From Patiriisocius marinus (GTDB taxonomy: Bacteria > Bacteroidota > Bacteroidia > Flavobacteriales > Flavobacteriaceae): 64,000 nt of DNA. Of the stretch, positions 27,546-37,517 are shown piece by piece. The stretch's first letter is position 1; each line of letters opens with the position of its first letter. Below the pieces are notes generated by a model, which was given only the letters and a program-made list of their open reading frames with translations, made no database searches and was not told where the DNA came from. The stretch spans positions 310,001 to 374,000 of the forward strand of contig NZ_BKCG01000001.1 in the NCBI RefSeq assembly GCF_008974325.1, read 5' to 3'. Made by a program: the position numbers and the translations under genes.

Positions 27546-29723
27546 TTATAAATTCTCTTTAATAAAATTAGTCATTTTTGTATATAAGTGTAATCGAGTG
27601 TTTCCACCGTAAATACCATGATTTTTGTCTGGATAAATTGCCCAATCAAATTGCTTATTTGCTTGCACTAAAGCTTCAACAAGTCTTGTAGTATTTTGAA
27701 CATGAACATTATCATCAGCACTACCATGTATTAGTAAAAAATCCCCTTTTAATTTATCTACGTGAGACATTGGCGAATTAACATCATATCCACTAGCATT
27801 CTCTTGTGGCGTTGTCATGTAACGCTCTGTATAAATGGTATCGTAAAATCTCCAGCTTGTAACTGGTGCAACAGCAATAGCCATATTAAAAGTATCAGCT
27901 CCTTGAAACAAACAATTACTAGACATAAAACCTCCATAACTCCATCCCCAAATTCCTATCCTTTCAGAATCAATATAAGACAACTCTCCTAATTTTTTAG
28001 CTGCTGAAATTTGATCCTGAACTTCATACTTCCCAAGTTCGTTTTGAGTCACTTTTTTAAAATCACGTCCTTTCAAACCTGTCCCTCTACCGTCAACACA
28101 AACAACAATATATCCTTGTTGCGCTAACATTTGATGCCAATAATCATTTGAACCATTCCAGCTATTTGAAACATTTTGTGATCCTGGTCCAGAATATTGA
28201 TACATAAAAAGTGGATACTTTTTTGAAGCATCAAAATCTAATGGCTTAATCATATACATATTAAGATCATTGCCATTTACAGCAATAGTAGAAAATTCTT
28301 TAGCCGAAATTTTATAATTCGACAATTGTTCTTTCAATTTATTATTGTTCTTGATTTCTCTTACAACAGTACCCGACTTAGCATCATTTAACGTAAACAT
28401 ATAAGGTGTATTTACATCATTAAATGTGTTTATATAGTAAGTAAAATCTGCACTAAATGCTGCGCTATTTGTTCCCGCTTTAGTAGATAGTAATTTTTTA
28501 TTTTTTCCATCTACACCTATACTATAGACACCACGATTAATACTTCCGTTTTCAGTGCTTTGATAATAAACTGTTTTCGATTTTTTATCAAAACCATAAT
28601 AGTTAGTCACTTCCCAATCTCCAGAAGTGATCTGCTTTTTTAACATTCCATTTTTATCATAGTGATAAATGTGGTTCCATCCATCTTTCTCACTTGTCCA
28701 AATAAAACTATTATCATCAAAAAACGTAAGATTATCTGTTACATCAACATAAGCAGCATCTTTCTCTTGACGCACTAAATTTGTATTATTCTTTCTTGCA
28801 TCAACAAAAACAAGATCAATTACATTCTGTTTTCTATTAGTTAATTGAACACTTAAAATAGTAGCATCCATAGTCCACTCTAATCTAGGAATGTAATAAC
28901 TGTTGTATTTACTTAAATCAACATTAGTTGTTTTAGACGTCGCTAATTCATAAAGATGTAAACTTACTTTAGCATTAGCATCTCCAGCCTTAGGATATTT
29001 AAATACTTGCTGCGAAGGATACAATTCAGTTCCATAAACATCCATAGAAAATCGAGGCACTTCACTTTCATCAAACTTTACATAGGCTAATCTCTTTCCA
29101 TCTTTACTCCAGTCAAAAGCTCTTACAAAAGCAAATTCCTCTTCGTATACCCAATCAGTAATACCATTTATAATACTGTTTTTTAATCCGTCTGTAGTAA
29201 TTTGAGTTTCTATACCTGAAGCTAAATTCTTTATAAACAAATCATTGTCACGACCATATGCAACCTTTGTCCCATCTGCATTAAGCGTCGGCTCTTGTAT
29301 TTTCTTTTCAGAAATCAACGTAAGCTTTTTTGATACCAAATCATAAACATAAAAAGTACCTAACGATGACCTTCTATAAATTTGCTCAAGCTGAGTAGCT
29401 ATGATTAACTTAGACTCGTCATCACTAAACTCATACGAAATTATATAATCTATACCGTCAAGATCTTTTGAAGAAACTAAGGTTCGAACTTTCTCACCGC
29501 TCTTATAATCGTAAACATCTACTGTCGATGCAGCAAGGCTTCTATCATAATTCAAAACAGCATATTCTTTCCCGTTTTGTAATGAACGTAAAACATCTAG
29601 ACGTTCGGTCCTGAATGCTCCCCCCCATATTTCTTCTAATGTAATGTCTTTTTGTTGCGCCGTTGCTGTAGAGGTAACTACTAAAAATAGTAGGAATAAA
29701 CGACTGAGGATTGTGTACTTCAA
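27546..29723 (-). CDS. Dipeptidyl peptidase IV-like S9 protease
   Basis: The 725-residue secreted enzyme has a signal peptide (1-22), a beta-propeller domain (about 50-475) and a C-terminal alpha/beta hydrolase with the catalytic triad visible as GWSYGG (Ser), SADDNVH (Asp) and KNHGIYG (His). The propeller holds the Glu pair EEEFAF that recognises the substrate N terminus. It releases dipeptides with Pro or Ala at position two, for the adjacent peptide transporter. Confidence 0.95.
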   Translation of the reverse strand: MKYTILSRLFLLFLVVTSTATAQQKDITLEEIWGGAFRTERLDVLRSLQNGKEYAVLNYDRSLAASTVDVYDYKSGEKVRTLVSSKDLDGIDYIISYEFSDDESKLIIATQLEQIYRRSSLGTFYVYDLVSKKLTLISEKKIQEPTLNADGTKVAYGRDNDLFIKNLASGIETQITTDGLKNSIINGITDWVYEEEFAFVRAFDWSKDGKRLAYVKFDESEVPRFSMDVYGTELYPSQQVFKYPKAGDANAKVSLHLYELATSKTTNVDLSKYNSYYIPRLEWTMDATILSVQLTNRKQNVIDLVFVDARKNNTNLVRQEKDAAYVDVTDNLTFFDDNSFIWTSEKDGWNHIYHYDKNGMLKKQITSGDWEVTNYYGFDKKSKTVYYQSTENGSINRGVYSIGVDGKNKKLLSTKAGTNSAAFSADFTYYINTFNDVNTPYMFTLNDAKSGTVVREIKNNNKLKEQLSNYKISAKEFSTIAVNGNDLNMYMIKPLDFDASKKYPLFMYQYSGPGSQNVSNSWNGSNDYWHQMLAQQGYIVVCVDGRGTGLKGRDFKKVTQNELGKYEVQDQISAAKKLGELSYIDSERIGIWGWSYGGFMSSNCLFQGADTFNMAIAVAPVTSWRFYDTIYTERYMTTPQENASGYDVNSPMSHVDKLKGDFLLIHGSADDNVHVQNTTRLVEALVQANKQFDWAIYPDKNHGIYGGNTRLHLYTKMTNFIKENL

Positions 29724-29886
29724 ACTGTTAAAATTTTGTTCTCACAAGTTTAACAAATTTTAAGCAAACTAGCCTTAGATTTACTGTTAAATCCACTATT
29801 AGCCCTTGTTCCGAAACTTTCGAAAGCAACTTAATCTCAATATTTGAGAATTCGACACCACTGCCTCACAAGCATCGCATTTTCAG

Positions 29887-29894
29887 TATCTTTG
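29887..29894 (+). promoter_or_regulatory. Bacteroidota -7 box for the HMG-CoA reductase unit
   Basis: TATCTTTG is a perfect TAnnTTTG match 20 bases before the start codon of the reductase gene. Confidence 0.55.
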
Positions 29895-29914
29895 TAATCT
29901 ATAACAAAGGCACC

Positions 29915-31234
29915 ATGAAGAACCCCGTTTCTGGATTTTCCAAATTAACAAAAACCGAAAAAATAAATTGGCTAACTACGCATTATTTTGAAGGCAATAT
30001 TTCGGCTAAAAACACTTTAGAACAATATTGGAACACTAATTTATCATTGCAGAAACTACACGATGATTTTATAGAAAATACCATTTCAAATTATTATTTG
30101 CCCCTGGGCGTGGCTCCTAATTTTCTAATTAACGATACACTGTACACCATCCCAATGGTCATCGAGGAAAGTTCAGTTGTTGCTGCCGCAAGTAACGCAG
30201 CTAAATTTTGGTTAGAAAAGGGCGGTTTTAAAGCCGAAATAATATCCACAACTAAAAATGGGCAAGTTCATTTTAATTACTTCGGAAATTTTAATGATTT
30301 GCAAACTTTCTTCAATGAAACAAAGCCCGCATTAATTTCAGGAATAGAGACACTTCAAACCAACATGAAAAAACGTGGTGGCGGTCTAATCGACATTACA
30401 CTTGTTGATAGCACTAAAAAACTCGAAGGATACTATCAATTACATTGTACTTTCGAAACATTAGATGCTATGGGAGCTAACTTTATTAATAGCTGTCTTG
30501 AAACAATAGCGACAATATTTGAATCAAAAACACAAGAATACACACCCTTTAAAATTTCAGAAAAAACACCTGAAATAGTGATGAGTATTTTGTCAAACTT
30601 TGTACCTGAATGCACCGTTAAAGCATCAGTTTCTTGCCCTGTTGAGTCTTTAACAGTTGGTAAGATTTCAGGTCAAGTATTTGCCGAAAAGTTAACTAGA
30701 GCCGTTGCAATTGCAAAAGCCGAACCTAGAAGAGCAGTTACACACAACAAAGGTATTATGAATGGTGTGGATGCAGTGATACTCGCCACGGGAAACGATT
30801 TTAGAGCCGTTGAAGCGGGAGTTCATGCCTTCGCTGCAAAAAATGGAAACTATTCTAGCTTAACACATGCAGCTATCGAAAATGGAATATTCACATTTTG
30901 GATTGAGTTGCCACTAGCACTTGGTACCGTGGGAGGATTAACCTCTTTACATCCTTTAGTGAAATTTGCTTTCGACTTATTACAAAAACCAAATGCTAAA
31001 GAATTAATGAAGATAGTAGCAGTTGCTGGTTTAGCCCAAAACTTTGCTGCACTAAAATCATTAGTCACTACGGGAATTCAAAAAGGGCATATGAAAATGC
31101 ACTTAATGAATATATTAAATGGACTTAATGCAACAAGCACAGAAAAAGAACAAGCAATAGAGCACTATAAAACTAATCCAGTTTCGCATAGTAATGTAGT
31201 TACATTTATTTCCAACTTACGCGATATAAAATAA
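29915..31234 (+). CDS. Class II hydroxymethylglutaryl-CoA reductase
   Basis: The 439-residue enzyme interconverts HMG-CoA and mevalonate. Class II signatures are present: LDAMGANFINSCLE (about 190), GVDAVILATGNDFRAVEAGVHAFA (about 290) and a C-terminal helical region with the catalytic His. Flavobacteria make isoprenoids by the mevalonate route, so the enzyme is likely biosynthetic here despite the degradative label of its class. Its stop codon overlaps the start of a GHMP kinase (TAATG), which fits the same pathway. Confidence 0.95.
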   Translation: MKNPVSGFSKLTKTEKINWLTTHYFEGNISAKNTLEQYWNTNLSLQKLHDDFIENTISNYYLPLGVAPNFLINDTLYTIPMVIEESSVVAAASNAAKFWLEKGGFKAEIISTTKNGQVHFNYFGNFNDLQTFFNETKPALISGIETLQTNMKKRGGGLIDITLVDSTKKLEGYYQLHCTFETLDAMGANFINSCLETIATIFESKTQEYTPFKISEKTPEIVMSILSNFVPECTVKASVSCPVESLTVGKISGQVFAEKLTRAVAIAKAEPRRAVTHNKGIMNGVDAVILATGNDFRAVEAGVHAFAAKNGNYSSLTHAAIENGIFTFWIELPLALGTVGGLTSLHPLVKFAFDLLQKPNAKELMKIVAVAGLAQNFAALKSLVTTGIQKGHMKMHLMNILNGLNATSTEKEQAIEHYKTNPVSHSNVVTFISNLRDIK

Positions 31235-32145
31235 TGACTAAATCAACTACATATTACAGTAACGGAAAACTCCTTTTAACTGGAGAGTATGTTGTTTTAG
31301 ATGGTGCAGACGCATTAGCAATCCCTACAAAACTAGGGCAAAATCTCAAAGTTTCAATTGTTGACACTCCTGGTTTACATTGGAAAAGTTTTACCAACAA
31401 AAACCAATGTTGGTTTGAAGCATTTTTTGTACTCTCTACTTTAGAGAGTACATCTACAGATCCGGTTGCAAAGACATTAACTGTTATTTTAAAAAGTGCA
31501 AGATCTTTAAATTCTTCATTTCTAATAGACAATATTGGCTTTGAAGTAAGAACAACATTAGATTTTGACAGATCTTGGGGATTAGGCTCTTCTTCCACCC
31601 TTATTAACAGTATTGCCAGCTGGGCAGGTGTTGATGCATTTACCTTATTAGAAAAAAGTTTTGGCGGTAGTGGTTATGACATTGCTGCTGCTCAAAACAA
31701 TACTCCTATCATTTATACAAAAAGAAAAAAGTCAGTTGATATACGTAATGTGTTTTTAGATTGGGATTTTAAAGACAGTATTTATTTTGTTCACCTAAAC
31801 AAAAAACAAGATAGTAAAGAAGGGATTTCAACTTATAGAACAAAGCCAAAGGACTTAAAAGTTATAGAAGCTATTTCAGCAATTACAAATAAACTTTTAA
31901 TGTGTTACACCTTAAAAGACTTCGAAACTTTAATGCAAGCACACGAAACACATATTTCAAAACTTACAGGCTTAGCAACAACTAAAAGCAGACTGTTTTC
32001 AGATTATCCGCACACAATTAAAAGTTTAGGAGCTTGGGGTGGTGATTTTATACTTGTCGTTTCTCCAAATCAAAATTTAGAATATTTCAGAAATAAAGGA
32101 TACACCACTATCATCCCTTTTAACGAAATGATTTTGAATAAATAA
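31234..32145 (+). CDS. GYDIA-family GHMP kinase (mevalonate pathway type)
   Basis: The 303-residue protein has the GHMP kinase ATP motif GLGSSSTLIN (about 118-127) and the sequence GGSGYDIAAA (about 145-155), which defines the GYDIA subgroup of Bacteroidota. Members are thought to act as mevalonate or phosphomevalonate kinases. Coupled translation with HMG-CoA reductase supports this; the exact substrate is not shown by sequence. It ends at an exceptionally long terminator stem. Confidence 0.9.
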   Translation: MTKSTTYYSNGKLLLTGEYVVLDGADALAIPTKLGQNLKVSIVDTPGLHWKSFTNKNQCWFEAFFVLSTLESTSTDPVAKTLTVILKSARSLNSSFLIDNIGFEVRTTLDFDRSWGLGSSSTLINSIASWAGVDAFTLLEKSFGGSGYDIAAAQNNTPIIYTKRKKSVDIRNVFLDWDFKDSIYFVHLNKKQDSKEGISTYRTKPKDLKVIEAISAITNKLLMCYTLKDFETLMQAHETHISKLTGLATTKSRLFSDYPHTIKSLGAWGGDFILVVSPNQNLEYFRNKGYTTIIPFNEMILNK

Positions 32146-32151
32146 ACTCAG

Positions 32152-32212
32152 AATAGCACATACTAAAAAAGCCTTCTCAATTTTTGAGAAGGCTTTTTTA
32201 GTATGTGCTATT
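32152..32212. terminator. Bidirectional terminator with a 29-bp perfect stem
   Basis: The arms 32152-32180 and 32184-32212 are perfectly complementary over 29 bases with a three-base loop. The G/C-rich core AGCCTTCTC is flanked by six A and six T, so the inner part is a classic terminator for both the GHMP kinase (plus) and the PpiD-like gene (minus). The outer 13 bases of stem go beyond what termination needs. Confidence 0.9.
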
Positions 32213-32216
32213 GTTA

Positions 32217-34340
32217 TTAAAACATATTCGCTCTGTTATCTTCAATATCAGATGCTTTTTTAAGCGCTTGATATACTTTAGTATTTACAGCAGGAGTAGC
32301 TGCGTTATTCAATTGGTTAGCATACATTGAGTATGTTTCAAGATCAGGCGCATTATTTACTGCAACAACCTTTACTTTAAATACTCCTTTTTCTCCATTG
32401 ATTAATCCTGTAGTTTCACCAACATTTTTAGCGAAAGCTGCTCCAACTACTGCTGGTTCTGCTCCTGCTCCTGGTAATGTAGGTGCAGCCATTGTAATTG
32501 CTGTAGCATTCTGTACAGTAACACTTTGACTTGACGCAACATCTTGAAGCGACTCACCTGAAATAGCTGCTCTAATTTTCGCTGCTTTTTTCTCGTTACG
32601 TAATTTAGGAGAAACAATTGCTGAAGCTTCTGCAACACTCATTAAGCCTTTAGGGCTTTTTCTTGTTAATTGAGCAATTACATATCCATCTGCAGTACTA
32701 AATCTTTTAACATCTCCTACTTCAGTTTCCTCATTAAAAGCCCAGTTTACTATGGTACGGTTGTTACCAACACCTGGAATATTAGCATCTAAGGCACCAA
32801 TTTTATTTACTGGCTTTAATGCTAATTCTTGTGACTTAGCAACCTCTGCAAAATCTCCTTTTTGAGAAGAAACTTCAAATTTAGAAGCTTGAGCAAAAAC
32901 ATCATTTAAAGTTGTCTCACTAGCCTCAACCTCTTTAGTAATAGTCGCTACTTTAATTGCCTTTTGCTTATTTCTTTGATCCTCAACACCAACTACGTGA
33001 AAACCGAAATCAGTTTCTACAACTCCTACTGTTCCTGTTGGATTTTCAAATATAAATTTATCAAAAGCAGGAACCATTCTTCCTGGTCCAGAGAAACCAA
33101 GATCACCACCTTTTTCACTATTAGATTTATCATCAGAAAAAGCAATAGCAAGTTCTTTAAATTTAGAAGGAGCTCTCTTTATAGCTGCATTTAAGCTGTC
33201 AGCTAATTTTTTAGCATCTGCCTTAGAACGAGTAATTGCATCTGAAGCTCTTAAAGAACCACTATATCTAATTAATATATGCTTAGACTGAACTGAATCT
33301 GGCATTGTCTTCTCAGCAATCACTTTGCTTATGTTATTTGTATTCCCAAACTTGTATGGACCATAGATAGCTCCTACAGGAGTTGCGAATAATGTATCAG
33401 CGATTGATGCCGGTAAATCCTTTTTAAAGAAATAACGATCCTGAAATGCTGCATCACTATTTGCATTAACAAATTCAGCATAGTTAGTAGTATTCTTAAG
33501 CCCTAAAACTGTTTCTGTTTGGTTTGTCGCTTTGTTATAAACCTCTTTATCATTTAAGAATGATAAGATATCTTTTTCTGCGTCTGCGATATCTGCACTA
33601 GAAGGTGCTTCGCTAAATGATACATATTGAATATCAACTTGTGGGGCAACTTCAAATTCACTTGCATGATTTTTAACGTAACTTGTAATGTCAGCATCTG
33701 TAACTTCTACATCAGCATCTGGAATTTTTGTATAAGGAACAAAAACAAATTCTAAGTTACGTTTATCATTTTCAAAACGGTATTGCTTTTCACCCTCACT
33801 TAATGTGCTGCGTAAACCACCACGTATCATATTATAATACGTATTTTGAAGTGTAATTGACTTAATACTTTCTTCGTAATCTAACCAAGATTGGTAAGCA
33901 GAAGGATTTGTCAATTTCACATTAGCCACATATTCCTGAACTTTCCCAGGACTATAGTTTCCATTTGCATCTTGAAACGTTGCGTTAGTTGCAAGTCCAT
34001 TACGCATTTCATCTTCTAATTTTTCTGGCTGAGCAGTTAAACCTAATAATTCATACTGCTGTTGTTGAAGCACAGTTCTTAGTTCTCTATCCCAAACTGA
34101 GTTAATTGCTTGCGCAGTCGTTCCATTTGGACCTAAAGAACGTTGAGTTGTCTCCACTTTTTTCATAAACGCCTCTCTAGGCATATTTTCACCATTAACA
34201 GTAGCTACCGTCGTTAATGACTTTTCAGTTGAAAAACCACCATTTCTAATTACATCTGCTAGGATGAAAGAGAAAAGCGCTAGCGCGATTATAATAATCA
34301 AGAACACTCCTCTTTTACGAATACTATTTAATATTGCCAT
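32217..34340 (-). CDS. ppiD: PpiD-type periplasmic peptidyl-prolyl isomerase
   Basis: The 707-residue protein is anchored by an N-terminal helix (about 12-28) and has a SurA-N-like chaperone region, a parvulin domain (about 345-450) with the motifs QSKHILIRY, GGDLGFSGPGRMVPAFD and DFGFHVVGV, and a second degenerate rotamase-like region. It folds outer-membrane and periplasmic proteins at the inner-membrane surface. It heads the conserved minus-strand block shared with the CNNM protein and the lptC group. Confidence 0.93.
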   Translation of the reverse strand: MAILNSIRKRGVFLIIIIALALFSFILADVIRNGGFSTEKSLTTVATVNGENMPREAFMKKVETTQRSLGPNGTTAQAINSVWDRELRTVLQQQQYELLGLTAQPEKLEDEMRNGLATNATFQDANGNYSPGKVQEYVANVKLTNPSAYQSWLDYEESIKSITLQNTYYNMIRGGLRSTLSEGEKQYRFENDKRNLEFVFVPYTKIPDADVEVTDADITSYVKNHASEFEVAPQVDIQYVSFSEAPSSADIADAEKDILSFLNDKEVYNKATNQTETVLGLKNTTNYAEFVNANSDAAFQDRYFFKKDLPASIADTLFATPVGAIYGPYKFGNTNNISKVIAEKTMPDSVQSKHILIRYSGSLRASDAITRSKADAKKLADSLNAAIKRAPSKFKELAIAFSDDKSNSEKGGDLGFSGPGRMVPAFDKFIFENPTGTVGVVETDFGFHVVGVEDQRNKQKAIKVATITKEVEASETTLNDVFAQASKFEVSSQKGDFAEVAKSQELALKPVNKIGALDANIPGVGNNRTIVNWAFNEETEVGDVKRFSTADGYVIAQLTRKSPKGLMSVAEASAIVSPKLRNEKKAAKIRAAISGESLQDVASSQSVTVQNATAITMAAPTLPGAGAEPAVVGAAFAKNVGETTGLINGEKGVFKVKVVAVNNAPDLETYSMYANQLNNAATPAVNTKVYQALKKASDIEDNRANMF

Positions 34341-34542
34341 TTTAAATTTTCTATTACAGACTGTATATCATATAGCAGCCCACATTAATTTAGTGGGCGA
34401 AAATACCATTTTCCCTGCATTTATAAAAACAGAATAGCTAAAAAATGATTGCTTAAAAAAGGGAATAAAATAATTAGAGAAAAAGTGCAGCAAACATCAC
34501 TAGTAACGGAGTACTTCTGAAATTTTAAATATTAGAAGATTG

Positions 34543-35799
34543 CTATGATTCAGAAGTGGCAGGACTTAACTTCACAAGGTCTATTTTAGTGTTTGAAACT
34601 TCAAGAATTTCAATTTCATAATCTGAAATTTTTACTAACTCGCCTTTTTCCGGAATTCCTTCCGTTATATGAACTATCATTCCACCAAGGGTTTCATAAT
34701 GCTCACTATCAGGAAGATCTAGTTTTAGCATTTCATTTAAATAATCTACTTCATGTCGTGCAGACAATATGTAAACTCCTTCTTCCAAAAGTTCCTCAAT
34801 TAGCTCAATACTATCGTGTTCATCTTCTATTTCACCAAAAAGCTCTTCAATAATATCTTCCACAGTAATAATACCACTGGTACCACCATATTCATCTACC
34901 ACTACAGCTATACTCTTATGCTTTTTACTTAAAATATTCAGCACATCTTTAGCTAACATGGTTTCAGGAACAAACACCACTGGCATCAATACCTCTTTAA
35001 TGGTTTCCGGTTTCTTGAACAATTCGAAAGAATGTACATACCCTAAAATATCATCGATGTTTTCTTTATAAATAAGAATTTTAGAAAGTCCTGTTTCAGA
35101 AAAAATCTTGTTTAAATCTTGTGGTGTAGTTTTTAAATCAACGGCAATAACCTCTGTTCTCGGAATCATTGTTTCGCGAGATTTAATTTCAGAAAAATCT
35201 AATGCATTTTGAAAAATCTGAATTTCTGTATCAATTTCATCCTCTACTTCAACAGAATCCATTTGCTCACTAATATAAGCTCCCAATTCAATTTTACTAA
35301 AACTAAGCTGGACAGTATCGCCTTCTATTTTAAAAATATATTTTAGAACTAAATCTGATATCCAAATAATAAACTCAGAGATAAACGTAAAGAAAATGTA
35401 GAAAAAGTAAGCAGGCACTGCAAAGATTTTAACTAAGTCGTTTGCATAAATTTGAAAAAACACCTTAGGCAAAAACTCGGCAGTCAACAATATCACAATG
35501 GTAGAAACAACGGTTTGTATCAACAATCCTGTCGCTCCATCAATGGGAATATAATCCATTAACAACTCCCCCATAAAAAAACCATAAACAACAAGCGCTA
35601 TATTATTACCAACAAGCATTGTAGCAATAAACTTCGACGGCCTTTTTGTAATTTTCTTTAATACACCAGCGAGAAAGTTATTTTGTTTTTTCTCAATTTC
35701 AATATGGATCTTGTTAGAAGAAACATACGCAATCTCCATCCCCGAAAAGAATGCGGAGAAGATTAAAGAGAGTATTATAATAATTAAATGGTATTCCAT
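34543..35799 (-). CDS. CNNM/CBS-pair (CorC/HlyC-type) membrane protein
   Basis: The 418-residue protein has a four-helix CNNM transmembrane domain (about 1-165), two CBS domains (about 195-325, including SRETMIPRTEV) and a C-terminal CorC_HlyC domain (about 335-415). Related proteins transport or sense Mg2+ or Co2+; the old label hemolysin is misleading. In other flavobacteria this gene lies next to lptC, but here about 4 kb of accessory DNA intervenes. Confidence 0.93.
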   Translation of the reverse strand: MEYHLIIIILSLIFSAFFSGMEIAYVSSNKIHIEIEKKQNNFLAGVLKKITKRPSKFIATMLVGNNIALVVYGFFMGELLMDYIPIDGATGLLIQTVVSTIVILLTAEFLPKVFFQIYANDLVKIFAVPAYFFYIFFTFISEFIIWISDLVLKYIFKIEGDTVQLSFSKIELGAYISEQMDSVEVEDEIDTEIQIFQNALDFSEIKSRETMIPRTEVIAVDLKTTPQDLNKIFSETGLSKILIYKENIDDILGYVHSFELFKKPETIKEVLMPVVFVPETMLAKDVLNILSKKHKSIAVVVDEYGGTSGIITVEDIIEELFGEIEDEHDSIELIEELLEEGVYILSARHEVDYLNEMLKLDLPDSEHYETLGGMIVHITEGIPEKGELVKISDYEIEILEVSNTKIDLVKLSPATSES

Positions 35800-35940
35800 T
35801 TGGTTGACGACAAAAATATTAGGTCAGCTTTTTGAAGTACTCGACAAAGATAGCATGTGTTTTGGTATTAATGCGAAAAGCACTCCTCATTTATAAGAAG
35901 TGCATTGTTAATATTATTGATGTTTACTATTTCAGAAAAA

Positions 35941-37019
35941 CTACTTTTTAATTACAAGCATTTTTGTTGTAATGTTTCCTGTAATTGTTTTCATTTTTAA
36001 AAGATAAACACCTTCTTCTAAATTATCAATAGCTATTTCATTACAGGTTGTGCAAGAAACAACTAATTTACCTTGATAATCGTAAACACGAGCATTTACT
36101 ATTTGTTCATCTTTAGAAAATGACACGATGCTTGATGCAGGATTTGGGTATACTTTTATTTCTGAAATATCAAAATTTGAAACACTAAGCAATGGGTCAT
36201 TAATACGATACAAACCATCATCCGTTGAAAAATAAAAAAATATTCCATCGTGAACTATAGAAAACAATGTACTTTCATTTTCTGGAATAATTGATGTAAA
36301 TACCGTTGCTACTGTTGCTGGAAATACTCCATTAATATCAGCACGATACACAGCGTTGTTTTCATTAGAACCCAAGTAAAGAAAGCCTCCATTTTTAGCA
36401 ATAGTAATTATCCTGTCTGGAGTTATAGCCACCAATTCTGGTTGTGGATTTGCACTTGTTAAATCCAATCTAAATATTTCAAAATCTATAGGCGCCGTAA
36501 AGCTTGATTGCGAACTGTAATACAAAAAGTCGCCAATTATTTCTGTATTAAAAATAGGCAATGGCGAAGATGGTTCGTAAAAATTTTGTAGGGAGTTATC
36601 TGCATCATCTGGATTAAAAGAGATTATTTGAGGAGCCGTTGTAGTAAAATACACCTTATCATTATAATAATCCATTCCGGCAACCTCTAACTCAAATGTA
36701 CCTAAAGGTGTAAAATTAGGGACAGCACTACCATTCAATGGTGCTTCCCATAGTTGCCCGTTAAAATCTGACAAATACATTTGTGTCGCATCCTCATTAA
36801 TCGCTGCTCTCAAAAATGAGTTATCTGTAAGTAGCCCAGAAGCAATAACTGCACTAGGAAAATTTGGATTATCTATAGCTACTAAAGCAGCCTCTTGATT
36901 AAGACCGCTGCGTATTAATGTAGTACCATCAAGAAATAACTCCCCAAGGTTTTGGGGAGTTATTTCTTGATGGTAAAGGCAAATAATAGTGTAATAAAAA
37001 CTAAATGTATCTTTTTCAT
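35941..37019 (-). pseudogene. T9SS-sorted extracellular protein with split signal peptide
   Basis: The long frame (stop at 35941) encodes a beta-propeller-like body with repeated LYRxD and IVHDGIFFYFST patterns and a C-terminal type A sorting domain (KVYPNPASSIVSF to KMLVIKK) for type IX secretion. A normal signal peptide (MKKIHLVFITLLFAFTI) starts at ATG 37019 but is in another frame and stops after 19 codons. Between the two lies a perfect 24-bp palindrome (36924-36975). The body frame resumes at PQNLGELFLDGT. The gene appears to be disabled by a hairpin-associated frameshift; an assembly artefact remains possible. Confidence 0.75.
36924..36975. repeat. 24-bp perfect palindrome inside the T9SS gene
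   Basis: The arms 36924-36947 and 36952-36975 are exact reverse complements with a four-base loop (GGTT). The right-hand arm lies in the signal-peptide coding part and the left-hand arm in the mature part. No T-run follows on either strand, which argues against a terminator. Confidence 0.9.
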
Positions 37020-37028
37020 AGTTTATTT

Positions 37029-37505
37029 TTATAAACAAGGCCCCTCACAGGGTATTGTGTTTTCAAAATCTTCTTGGGTAATTTCAAATTGAAATTCATT
37101 ATTGCCTATTGAAACGTAGTTGCCATTCCTTAGAAGATTTCTTAATATTGGTTCTGAGAAAAATCCAAAACCTACATCTTCTTCGCTAAAACTACTAGTC
37201 AGCATCTTTTCTTCATTAAACAAAATTATTATTTCACTAGCATTTAGAGATGACGCAGCTGTACTTTCATTAGGAATTTCATTTGGCAAAGGTCCAGTTG
37301 TTTCAATTACATCACCTACAAAAACTTCTAACGGCATCAAATTGATTAATTCTGGCTCTTCATCAGCAAATAAAAAAATGACAAGTTTAACGTTTTCAGG
37401 AGAAACATTTTTAACAGAAAATATTTTCTTAGTCATTGATGTTTCAGGAAAAGGCTGGCAACTAAACACAAATAAACCAATAAATAATTTTATTAAATTC
37501 CTCAT
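37029..37505 (-). CDS. Small lipoprotein of the accessory insert, paralogue A
   Basis: From ATG at 37505 the 158-residue product has a lipoprotein signal ending FVFSCQPFPE and a C terminus ITQEDFENTIPCEGPCL. It shares both ends and the general layout with the neighbour at 37518-37994, so the two arose by duplication, including the shared 14-base upstream stretch ending GGGAATAATG. The Cys pair in PCxGPC near the C terminus is conserved in both. I know no family for it. It lies between two disabled genes. Confidence 0.7.
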   Translation of the reverse strand: MRNLIKLFIGLFVFSCQPFPETSMTKKIFSVKNVSPENVKLVIFLFADEEPELINLMPLEVFVGDVIETTGPLPNEIPNESTAASSLNASEIIILFNEEKMLTSSFSEEDVGFGFFSEPILRNLLRNGNYVSIGNNEFQFEITQEDFENTIPCEGPCL

Positions 37506-37517
37506 TATTCCCAATTA

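Noticed and set aside
36924-36975. Rho-independent terminator or leader-peptide attenuator
   Set aside because: No T-run follows on either strand and the arms lie within one broken coding sequence.
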